From positions 39,061-103,060 of the forward strand of contig CAJTMX010000013.1 of NCBI GenBank assembly GCA_910577235.1: 64,000 nucleotides of DNA, read 5' to 3'. Shown piece after piece: positions 35,513-43,236 of the stretch. Numbering within the stretch: the stretch's first letter is position 1; every line of letters starts with the position of its first letter. A model generated the notes under the pieces. That model saw only the letters and a list, made by a program, of their open reading frames with translations. It made no database searches and had not been told where the DNA came from. Source of the DNA: an uncultured Acetatifactor sp. GTDB taxonomy: Bacteria; Bacillota; Clostridia; Lachnospirales; Lachnospiraceae. The translations under genes and the position numbers were made by a program.

Positions 35513-37606
35513 ATGCGTAATAAGATGTGGAATACAATGACGGCCGCGCTGGCATTGGGAACAATGCTGACAGCCGGAATGATCTGCGGCGGATGCTGTC
35601 TGGCAGCGGAAACAGGCCTCAATCTGATCGAATGTCCGGATTTTGCGTCGGAAGATGACATATCCGTTTGGTTCAAGGACAAAGGCGGGGCCACGATCAC
35701 TGCCCAGACGGATACGGAACCCATATATGGGGATGTGACCAGCTACGGGAAGATCACAGACAGGAGCTCCAATTATGAGTGTTTTTCCCAGGATGTGACA
35801 GGGCTGGTGGAAAAGGATAAGGATTATGCTTACAGTTTCTATGTAATGCTGGACCCGGTGGATTACGCGGACGCGCCGGAACAGCAGCGCAATGTGGAGA
35901 TCTCTCCCTACATTACGGCGGACGGTAATACCCTCTATAGTCAGGGTTGCAGCGGTACGGTGAGTCAGGTTCTGGAACCGGGAGTATGGACACGGTTTAC
36001 AGGGACTTTTACTCCGTCCTGGTCGGGAGAGCTGGAGCAGGTGGTAATAAGGATTTTAGAGCAGGGAACCAACTACGGACAGGGAGAAGGCGTGATGGGT
36101 ACATATTATATGACCGGAATGGAATTGAAAGAACAGGGTGCCGTGGACAGCGTCATCCAAATGGATGTGCCCAGACTCAAAGACGTTGTGCCCGGTGAGC
36201 TGGACCAGGAGTTCATAATCGGAACCTCCATTGTTAATTCCGATCTTAAGGATGTGAATACAATGGCGCTTGTGACCAGACACTTCAACGCCATCACGCT
36301 GGGTAACGAGCTGAAACCCGACGCTATGTTTGGGTATAGCAATAACCGATGCCCCGGCACAGAGACAGTGACCCTGAACGGGGAGGAACTCACAGTGCCG
36401 AAAATGGACTACAGCCGGGCCGAGAAAACGCTGGATGTCATATATGACTGGAATCAAAACCACCCTGACGACATTATCAAAGTACGGGGGCATGTGCTGG
36501 TATGGCATTCACAAACACCGGAGTGGTGGTTCCATGAGGACTATGACGCAAACAAGCCCTATGCAGATACGGAGACCATGAATCGCCGTCTGGAGTGGTA
36601 CATCAAGACTATGGCGGAGCATTTTACCGGCGAAGACAGCAAATATCACGGTATGTTTTATGGCTGGGATGTAGTCAACGAGGCTGTCAGTGACGGGGGT
36701 TCCCGCTATCGCAACGCTGCGGAGAACAGCAGCTGGTGGGCTGTTTATGAGAGCAATGAGTTTATTGTCAATGCTTTCCGCTATGCCAATCAGTATATGG
36801 ACCCGGAAGTAGAGCTGTATTACAATGATTACAACGAGTGGTTTATCGCCAAGAGAGCAGGGATCGAGCAGCTGCTCAAGGACGTGCAGGAGGCTGAGGG
36901 CACCAGGATCGACGGCATGGGCATGCAGGGCCATTACCAGACTGTCGGCAGTCCTACGATAAAAGAGTTTGCCGATGCCGCCAGGGCATATGCGGCTATT
37001 GTGGGGCAGGTGCAGATCACGGAACTGGATATGAAGGCCACCAGCTTTTATAATGGCACAGAGATTACCCGGGTGAAGGAGTTTGAGACCCAGGGGAGGC
37101 GGTATAAGGAACTGTACGATACGGTAAAGAGTCTGCGGGAAGAGGGAGTGAATGTCACCAATATTACCCTCTGGGGTGTGGTAGACAAAAATTCCTGGCT
37201 TCAGACCTTCAATGCCGTGGGCGGCGCGGCGGATGGCAAGCAAAGACAATGTCCGCTGCTGTTTGACGACGATTACATGGTGAAACCTGCTTTCTGGGCC
37301 TTTGCCGACCCGTCCCAACTGGATAAAGTGGAGGAAGATACGGAGCAGCCATCGGAGGAGAATACAGAGGAATCCGCCTCGGAAGAAAGTTCCGGAGTGC
37401 CGTCCGAAGAATCCTCGTCTGAGCCGTCGGAGGAAATTTCCATGCCGGAGCAGACGGAGGAAAGCACTCCCTCGGAGCAGCCCGATACGCCTCAAAAGGA
37501 AAGTTCGGGAAAAGTGTGGCTTGGTGTAGGCGCAGTATGCGCAGTGATTGCCGCGGGAATCGCGGGCGTGGTTCTGATTCGCCGTCGAAAGAAAAGTGAC
37601 CGTTAG
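35513..37606 (+). CDS. Membrane-anchored GH10 endo-1,4-beta-xylanase
   Basis: The 697-residue enzyme cuts the xylan backbone outside the cell. It has a signal peptide (about 1-31) and a CBM4/9/22-like sandwich (about 35-205, with GVWTRFTGTF). The GH10 barrel covers about 215-600, with acid/base E390 in WDVVNEAV and nucleophile E504 in QITELDM. An acidic Ser/Glu/Pro linker (605-665) leads to a C-terminal transmembrane helix and RRRKK tail. No LPxTG sortase motif is present, so it is held by the helix. It lies between divIC and spoIIE, breaking an otherwise conserved housekeeping order, and has its own promoter and terminator. Confidence 0.95.
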   Translation: MRNKMWNTMTAALALGTMLTAGMICGGCCLAAETGLNLIECPDFASEDDISVWFKDKGGATITAQTDTEPIYGDVTSYGKITDRSSNYECFSQDVTGLVEKDKDYAYSFYVMLDPVDYADAPEQQRNVEISPYITADGNTLYSQGCSGTVSQVLEPGVWTRFTGTFTPSWSGELEQVVIRILEQGTNYGQGEGVMGTYYMTGMELKEQGAVDSVIQMDVPRLKDVVPGELDQEFIIGTSIVNSDLKDVNTMALVTRHFNAITLGNELKPDAMFGYSNNRCPGTETVTLNGEELTVPKMDYSRAEKTLDVIYDWNQNHPDDIIKVRGHVLVWHSQTPEWWFHEDYDANKPYADTETMNRRLEWYIKTMAEHFTGEDSKYHGMFYGWDVVNEAVSDGGSRYRNAAENSSWWAVYESNEFIVNAFRYANQYMDPEVELYYNDYNEWFIAKRAGIEQLLKDVQEAEGTRIDGMGMQGHYQTVGSPTIKEFADAARAYAAIVGQVQITELDMKATSFYNGTEITRVKEFETQGRRYKELYDTVKSLREEGVNVTNITLWGVVDKNSWLQTFNAVGGAADGKQRQCPLLFDDDYMVKPAFWAFADPSQLDKVEEDTEQPSEENTEESASEESSGVPSEESSSEPSEEISMPEQTEESTPSEQPDTPQKESSGKVWLGVGAVCAVIAAGIAGVVLIRRRKKSDR

Positions 37607-37642
37607 AATTAGAGAGAAAGATTGTCAACGAAAATAGAGGGA

Positions 37643-37682
37643 AGCGATCCATATTTTGACAAAAAGTATGGATCGCTTTTTG
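37643..37682 (+). terminator. Terminator of the GH10 gene
   Basis: AAGCGATCCATA (37643-37654) and TATGGATCGCTT (37668-37679) form a 12-bp stem with a 13-nt loop and T-run. The loop contains the -35/0A-box element of the spoIIE promoter. Confidence 0.92.
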
Positions 37683-37688
37683 TATACT
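37656..37688 (+). promoter_or_regulatory. spoIIE: Putative Spo0A-controlled spoIIE promoter
   Basis: TTTGACAAA (37656-37664) fits the 0A-box consensus TTTGNCRAA and contains a perfect -35 TTGACA. The -10 TATACT (37683-37688) is 20 bp away, too far for ordinary sigma-A use but like the wide spacing of Spo0A-activated spoIIE and spoIIG promoters in B. subtilis. A weaker 0A-like box, ATTGTCAAC, lies at 37622-37630. Confidence 0.6.
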
Positions 37689-37752
37689 TGAGAATGCCGC
37701 GGAGAGAGGGACTTGCGGTGACAAACCGAAAATGTAGGGAGCAGGTGATATT

Positions 37753-39048
37753 ATGTTGACAACAGTGGGCAGAGAGAGACAGCAGCAGCTTAGCATGATG
37801 CTGTCTGATTACGGAAGGGGAAGGCTTTTGGCCTATGCGGACAGTTTTCGGGAGTTGTCCAGGAGTTACCGGGGAGAGCCGGGTAAGGGACACTGCCAGG
37901 GCGCGTCCCGTCAGCAGATACTGGAGGAACACAGACTATGGGAAAACAGGCAGGTTATCTGTGACAATCTGGAGGAAATGTCACAGATTATGGCGAGACT
38001 GGCGGCGGAGGTGTTTCGCCTGACACCGTTGCCCCAGAGGGAAGAAAGACTGGTGGTCAGGGCCCTTAAGCAGGAGGGTATCACAGTGCTGGACCTTTTC
38101 TATATTGATCAGCCGGACCGGGAGGAGGAGCAGACGGATAAATTCTGCCAGGAGGAAGAAGTCTGCCCGAAAGGGCAGAGCTGCATGGGCGCTACCTTGG
38201 GTCTGCATATGCATACCCAGCGAATGTTGGGACACAGCACCCAGGAGGTAGCGGACATGCTGTCCGTGCTGCTGGGACGGCGGCTGGTGGTGTCTGTGAC
38301 CAGCCCGCCGCAGATAGAGGACCGGGAAGGGACATATCTGTTTGTGGAAGAACCGCGCTTTGTGGTTCTGTCCGGGAGTGCCCGGGCAGTAAAGGAGAAT
38401 GAGACTGTATCCGGTGACAACTACTCTATCATTCAGTCGGACCGGGGATGGACTACCGTGCTGCTCTCCGACGGCATGGGCAGCGGGGAACAGGCCAATG
38501 CGGACAGCAGCCAGGTGCTGGATATGATGGAAAAAATGCTGGAGGCGGGGTTTGAGACAGATATGGCGGTGAGTCTGGTGAACAGCGCCCTGCTGGCAGC
38601 AGCCGACTCGGAGGGGAGACGCAATATGTCCACGCTGGATATATGCAGCCTGAATCTGTATCAGGGTATGTGCGTTTTTCGCAAAGTGGGGGCCGCGGCG
38701 TCATTTCTCAAAAGCAACAGCTATGTGGAACAGATCTGTCTGCCCGGGCTGCCCCTGGGCATATTGACGGCGGGAGAAGAAGAGGAGACCCAGGGAACCA
38801 TGCACAGGAGCGTAAGCCGTGAACTGATCGACAACGACTACGTTATCATGATCAGCGACGGGGTGTTGGACGCGCTCAGGGAAAGCGGATATGAGAATGC
38901 CATGATCCAGTATCTGGAGGGAATGCGGGAACAGCATCCGGAGGAAATGGCCAGGAATCTGTTACAGTTTGTGCTGCGCTGCAGTCAGGGCCGCATACTG
39001 GACGATATGACGGTTCTGGTGCTGGGAGTGTTTGACAGCCATAGATGA
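37753..39048 (+). CDS. spoIIE: SpoIIE-type PP2C phosphatase lacking the membrane region
   Basis: The 431-residue protein is half the usual SpoIIE length (about 800). It lacks the N-terminal multi-span domain and keeps a helical regulatory part (1-195) plus a PP2C phosphatase (about 205-428) with LLSDGMGSG (D240), MISDGVLDA and DDMTVLVL (D417/D418). SpoIIE dephosphorylates SpoIIAA to release sigma-F in the forespore. The start ATG has GGGAGCAGGTG upstream, so no longer N-terminus is hidden in the 146-bp gap. Location before tilS-hpt-ftsH matches spoIIE. A soluble version would need another way to reach the septum. Confidence 0.88.
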   Translation: MLTTVGRERQQQLSMMLSDYGRGRLLAYADSFRELSRSYRGEPGKGHCQGASRQQILEEHRLWENRQVICDNLEEMSQIMARLAAEVFRLTPLPQREERLVVRALKQEGITVLDLFYIDQPDREEEQTDKFCQEEEVCPKGQSCMGATLGLHMHTQRMLGHSTQEVADMLSVLLGRRLVVSVTSPPQIEDREGTYLFVEEPRFVVLSGSARAVKENETVSGDNYSIIQSDRGWTTVLLSDGMGSGEQANADSSQVLDMMEKMLEAGFETDMAVSLVNSALLAAADSEGRRNMSTLDICSLNLYQGMCVFRKVGAAASFLKSNSYVEQICLPGLPLGILTAGEEEETQGTMHRSVSRELIDNDYVIMISDGVLDALRESGYENAMIQYLEGMREQHPEEMARNLLQFVLRCSQGRILDDMTVLVLGVFDSHR

Positions 39049-39076
39049 CAATAGCGGGCGGAGGAGAGTTGAGTTA

Positions 39077-39105
39077 TTGACATTTTACAATAAAATGGCT
39101 ATCAT
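39077..39105 (+). promoter_or_regulatory. Promoter overlapping the tilS start
   Basis: TTGACA (39077-39082), 17 bp, TATCAT (39100-39105). Transcription should start about 7 nt later, at the ATG 39112 itself, giving a leaderless message. Confidence 0.7.
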
Positions 39106-39111
39106 GGAAAT

Positions 39112-40569
39112 ATGAATGAGCACTATTGTGAGTTGGAACAGCGTGTAATGGCATATTGCACGGAATACCGGCTTTTCGCACCGGGCGACGGTGTGGTGCT
39201 GGGCGTATCCGGAGGGGCAGATTCCGTTTGCCTCTTGTTTGCGTTATACAGACTTCGCATGGAGTTGGAGATCCGACTCTATGTGGTACATGTCAACCAC
39301 GGTATTCGGGAGGATGCGGCGGGGGACGCCGCATATGTGGAAAGTCTGTGCAGACAGCTGGAAGTGCCTTTTACGCTGGTGGAGCAGGATGTGGAGACCT
39401 TGGCGCGGCAGCGGGGATGCTCTACGGAGGAGGCGGGACGCCAGGTCCGGTATGAGGCTTTTTTTGCGGAGATGCAGCGGCGACAGGCACAGAAGATCGC
39501 AGTGGCCCACAATGCCGGAGACAGGGCGGAAACCATGCTGTTTCATCTGTTCCGCGGCAGCGGGCTGACAGGGATGGGCAGCATCCGTCCCGTGCGGGGA
39601 CAGATCGTGCGGCCGCTTTTGGGGCTGGAACGCCAAGAGATCGAGGAATATCTGTCACAGGGCCGGATTGCCTACTGCCGGGACAGCACCAACGATACGG
39701 ACGCTTACACCCGCAACCGGATCAGGCGTCATATTCTGCCTTATGCCCAGCGGGAGATCTGCGGCGGCGTCACGGCCCATCTGTGCCGCACGGCGGATAT
39801 TTTTGCGGAAATTGAGGATTATATGGAAGAGCGGATACGCAGCGCAAGGGAATTGTGCGTTGCCAGTGAACCTGTGCCGGGCGAGCCATCCGCGACGGAT
39901 GCCGGCAATTCGGAGAGCCGTGTGCTGCTGATCCACTGTGCGGCTTTCGGAACCCTGCATGTGGCCATACAGAGGGGGCTGATCCTTTCCCTGCTGAAAG
40001 AATTGTCTCCTGCGCGCAAAGATATGGGATACAGTCAGGTCCAGCAGGTATGGGAGTTATGCGTTCGGCCGGGCAATCGGGAACTTCATCTTCCCCAGGG
40101 GATTGGAGCCATGCGCTGCTACGACCGTGTGATCCTGGAGCGGCATCACAGAGAAAAAGAATCCGCTTTCGCCGTTTCCGTTTTGGTGCCCCGGAAATTG
40201 GGTGAGTCTTTTACCTGCCAGGTTCCCGGCGGCGTTTTACATCTGCAGCGTCTTGGGAAAAAAAGTATGAATCTTTTGGAAAATCGGTATACGAAATGGC
40301 TGGACTGTGATAGAATAGAAGAACTATTGGAATGGAGGACCCGCCGGACAGGAGATTATCTGATGATACGCACCCGGTCCGGCATTGGGCGTAAGACCAT
40401 TAAAAATCTGTTTATCGACCAGAAGGTGCCCAGACAGGAGAGGGAGGCCATTCCCCTGCTGGCCCATGGGAGTCATGTCCTGTGGGTGGCAGGGGGAAGG
40501 ATCTGTGAATCCTGTAAGACAGATGACGACACGGAGGAGGTCCTTCGGGTGGAATACCAAAGTCTATAG
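39112..40569 (+). CDS. tilS: tRNA(Ile)-lysidine synthase
   Basis: The 485-residue enzyme attaches lysine to C34 of tRNA-Ile(CAU) so that it reads AUA. The PP-loop motif SGGADSVCLL lies at about 35-44. The TilS central signatures AHNAGDRAETMLFHLFRGSG and YCRDSTNDTDAYTRNRIR follow, with a C-terminal TilS domain near 380-470. No ribosome site precedes the ATG, and an in-frame stop at 39091 excludes an upstream start. It is followed 19 bp later by hpt, as in B. subtilis. Confidence 0.95.
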   Translation: MNEHYCELEQRVMAYCTEYRLFAPGDGVVLGVSGGADSVCLLFALYRLRMELEIRLYVVHVNHGIREDAAGDAAYVESLCRQLEVPFTLVEQDVETLARQRGCSTEEAGRQVRYEAFFAEMQRRQAQKIAVAHNAGDRAETMLFHLFRGSGLTGMGSIRPVRGQIVRPLLGLERQEIEEYLSQGRIAYCRDSTNDTDAYTRNRIRRHILPYAQREICGGVTAHLCRTADIFAEIEDYMEERIRSARELCVASEPVPGEPSATDAGNSESRVLLIHCAAFGTLHVAIQRGLILSLLKELSPARKDMGYSQVQQVWELCVRPGNRELHLPQGIGAMRCYDRVILERHHREKESAFAVSVLVPRKLGESFTCQVPGGVLHLQRLGKKSMNLLENRYTKWLDCDRIEELLEWRTRRTGDYLMIRTRSGIGRKTIKNLFIDQKVPRQEREAIPLLAHGSHVLWVAGGRICESCKTDDDTEEVLRVEYQSL

Positions 40570-40588
40570 AAGTACGAAAGGAGCAAGT

Positions 40589-41134
40589 ATGGCAGAACAT
40601 GTGGAAGTATTGATAACGGAAGAAGATGTAGACGCCAGGATACAGGCTATTGGAGAACAGATCAGCCGTGATTATGAGGGGAGACAGGTGCATCTGGTAT
40701 GTGTGTTGAAGGGCGGCAGCTTTTTTATGTGCGAGCTGGCCAAGCGCATCAGCGTTCCGGTATCATTGGATTTTATGTCCGTATCCAGCTACGGCAAGGA
40801 TACAAAGTCCAGCGGCGTAGTGAAGATCGTAAAAGATCTGGACGAGTCGCTCAAGGACAAGGATGTGCTGGTGGTGGAGGATATTGTGGACTCCGGCAGA
40901 ACTCTGAGCTATCTGCTGGAAATGCTGCGGGACCGGGGGCCTAAAACTCTCAGGCTCTGTACACTGCTTGACAAGCCGGAGCGCAGAGTTGTGGATGTAC
41001 ATGTGGACTATACCGGTTTTGAGATTCCGGATGAATTTGTGGTGGGCTATGGTCTGGACTATGATCAGAGATATCGCAATCTGCCCTATATTGGTATCGT
41101 AAAGTTTGAGGAGGCATCCATTGAAACACAATAG
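40589..41134 (+). CDS. hpt: Hypoxanthine phosphoribosyltransferase
   Basis: ATG 40589 follows AAAGGAG; the longer open frame upstream is tilS overlap and not coding. The 181-residue purine salvage enzyme converts hypoxanthine or guanine plus PRPP to IMP or GMP. The PRPP motif VLVVEDIVDSGRTL and the hypoxanthine loop VCVLKGGSFFM are present. The tilS-hpt-ftsH order is widely conserved in Firmicutes. Confidence 0.96.
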   Translation: MAEHVEVLITEEDVDARIQAIGEQISRDYEGRQVHLVCVLKGGSFFMCELAKRISVPVSLDFMSVSSYGKDTKSSGVVKIVKDLDESLKDKDVLVVEDIVDSGRTLSYLLEMLRDRGPKTLRLCTLLDKPERRVVDVHVDYTGFEIPDEFVVGYGLDYDQRYRNLPYIGIVKFEEASIETQ

Positions 41135-42929
41135 ATTTTTCAGTTCTTATATAGTATTGATAGCGTTTTTGCTGATTATGCTGGCAGCCGTCTCCATGCT
41201 CAGAAGGCAGGAGAATGACTATAGCCAGGCTCAGTTTATCAGTGATCTGGACAGCGGCGCGGTGCGGGAGGTCATCATCACCCCCAACAGGGAGGCACCT
41301 ACCGGGTATGCCAAGGTGGTATTTCCCAACATGGTGAAAGAATTGTATGCCACCGATATCCGGGAGGTGGAGAGCATTTCCAGAGAGCACGGATATGAGC
41401 CTATCGTGGAAGATATCGAGAGGGAAAGCCTGTTTTTGACCACTATATTGCCCCTGCTGATCATTGCTGCCATGTTCATCTTTTTCTTTATGATGATGAA
41501 CGCCCAGAACTCAGGGGGCGGCAACAGCAAGATGATGAACTTTGGCAGGCACCGGGCCATCCGTCTCTTTGCCGGAGAGAACAAGACGGATTTCGGTATG
41601 GTGGCGGGCCTGAAAGAGGAAAAGGAAGAGTTGGAGGAGATCGTAGATTTTCTCCGCAACCCCGCGAAATATACCAAGCTGGGCGCCAGGATACCCAAGG
41701 GCGTACTGCTGGAGGGACCTCCCGGAACCGGTAAGACCCTGCTGGCAAAGGCTGTGGCAGGCGAGGCCGGAGTTCCCTTTTTCAGTATTTCCGGCTCCGA
41801 TTTCGTGGAAATGTTTGTGGGCGTGGGTGCCAGCCGGGTCAGGGACCTGTTTGCCGATGCCAAGAGAAACTCGCCCTGCATCGTGTTTATTGACGAGATC
41901 GATGCCGTGGCCCGTATGCGCGGGACCGGTATGGGCGGCGGACATGACGAGAGAGAACAGACTTTGAATCAGCTGCTGGTGGAGATGGACGGCTTTGGCG
42001 TGAATGAGGGAATCATCGTCATGGCCGCCACTAACCGGGTGGATATTCTGGACCCTGCTATCCTGCGCCCCGGCCGTTTTGACCGTAAGGTGGCAGTGGG
42101 AAGACCGGATGTGCGTGGCCGGGAGGAGATATTGAAGGTACATGCCCGCAACAAAGCGCTGGCGGAAGACGTGAATCTGGAGAAAGTGGCCCAGACCACC
42201 GCGGGATTTTCCGGCGCGGATCTGGAGAACCTGATGAACGAGGCCGCAATCAACGCCGCCAAGAAAGACCGGGCCTATGTGCAGCAGGAAGATATAGAGA
42301 CCGCTTTTGTCAAGGTGGGCATCGGCGCGGAAAAAAAGAGCCGGGTTATCTCCGACAAGGAGAAAAAGATCACTGCGTACCACGAGGCGGGCCATGCCAT
42401 CCTTTTCCATGTACTGCCTGACGTGGGTCCGGTGCATACGGTATCCATTATTCCTACAGGCTTAGGCGCCGCGGGCTACACCATGCCGCTGCCGGAAAAG
42501 GACGAGATGTTCCTGACCAAGAGCAAGATGCTGCAGGATATCATGGTATCTCTGGGAGGACGGATTGCGGAGGAGATCATATTTAAAGATATAACCACCG
42601 GAGCCTCCAGCGATATCAAAAAGGCTACTAAGGAGGCCCGCCGCATGGTGACACGCTATGGCATGTCTGACAATATCGGTGTGATATGCTATGACGATGA
42701 CGACGACGAAGTGTTTATCGGTAAGGACCTGGCCCATGCCAAGGGACACAGTGAGGCCATATCCGGCGAGATTGACCGGGAGGTCAAAGCTATCATTGAC
42801 GAATGCTATACCAAGGCCAAGGCCCTGATCCTGGAACACCTGCAGGTTCTGCATAATTGTGCGGATCTGCTCTTGGAGAAGGAAAAGATAGGTCAGGAAG
42901 AATTTGAAGCATTATTCCAGAGAGCATAA
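41121..42929 (+). CDS. ftsH: ATP-dependent zinc metalloprotease FtsH
   Basis: TTG 41121 is chosen because GAGGAGG (41108-41114) lies 6 bp upstream, inside hpt, with a 14-bp overlap. The 602-residue product has two transmembrane helices (about 8-25 and 100-122) flanking an extracytoplasmic domain. An AAA+ ATPase follows with Walker A GPPGTGKT (199-206) and the SRH region. The protease carries the zinc motif HEAGH (421-425). It degrades misfolded and short-lived membrane proteins. The C-terminal tail is short. Confidence 0.96.
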   Translation: MKHNRFFSSYIVLIAFLLIMLAAVSMLRRQENDYSQAQFISDLDSGAVREVIITPNREAPTGYAKVVFPNMVKELYATDIREVESISREHGYEPIVEDIERESLFLTTILPLLIIAAMFIFFFMMMNAQNSGGGNSKMMNFGRHRAIRLFAGENKTDFGMVAGLKEEKEELEEIVDFLRNPAKYTKLGARIPKGVLLEGPPGTGKTLLAKAVAGEAGVPFFSISGSDFVEMFVGVGASRVRDLFADAKRNSPCIVFIDEIDAVARMRGTGMGGGHDEREQTLNQLLVEMDGFGVNEGIIVMAATNRVDILDPAILRPGRFDRKVAVGRPDVRGREEILKVHARNKALAEDVNLEKVAQTTAGFSGADLENLMNEAAINAAKKDRAYVQQEDIETAFVKVGIGAEKKSRVISDKEKKITAYHEAGHAILFHVLPDVGPVHTVSIIPTGLGAAGYTMPLPEKDEMFLTKSKMLQDIMVSLGGRIAEEIIFKDITTGASSDIKKATKEARRMVTRYGMSDNIGVICYDDDDDEVFIGKDLAHAKGHSEAISGEIDREVKAIIDECYTKAKALILEHLQVLHNCADLLLEKEKIGQEEFEALFQRA

Positions 42930-43082
42930 CCGGCAAAATGCACAAAAACAGAATGGCGGTTTTGTGATATTTGTGTAAATTGGGACTATGCAAATAGGGA
43001 GACTCATGCTATTATAATACGCGTAACCCCCAATACATTATATAGTTTTTGCTATACCCCATAAGAAAGAAATACCTTCTCT

Positions 43083-43112
43083 AAAAAGGACAGCTTAACG
43101 GCTGTCTTTTTT
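43083..43112 (+). terminator. Terminator after ftsH
   Basis: GACAGC (43089-43094) and GCTGTC (43101-43106) with flanking A- and T-runs that extend the stem. It lies about 150 nt after ftsH. The rest of 42930-43236 holds the next gene's promoter and operators. Confidence 0.85.
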
Positions 43113-43133
43113 ACTCACTACAAAGCACAAAAT

Positions 43134-43199
43134 AGTACTATAGTACTGCAAAAATTGGACTGCCAAATACTTGCACTGGCAATCCTATTCTATTAAAAT
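43134..43199 (+). promoter_or_regulatory. Promoter and operator-like repeats of the GH13 gene
   Basis: TTGCAC (43171-43176), 17 bp, TAAAAT (43194-43199). Upstream is the perfect 14-bp palindrome AGTACTATAGTACT (43134-43147). TTGGACTGCCAA (43155-43166) and TTGCACTGGCAA (43171-43182) repeat at a 16-bp interval, the second covering the -35. They are likely sites for a sugar-responsive regulator not in this window. Confidence 0.6.
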
Positions 43200-43236
43200 A
43201 AAAGTAATGCATCCACGCAGATCGGGAGGTAAGGAC

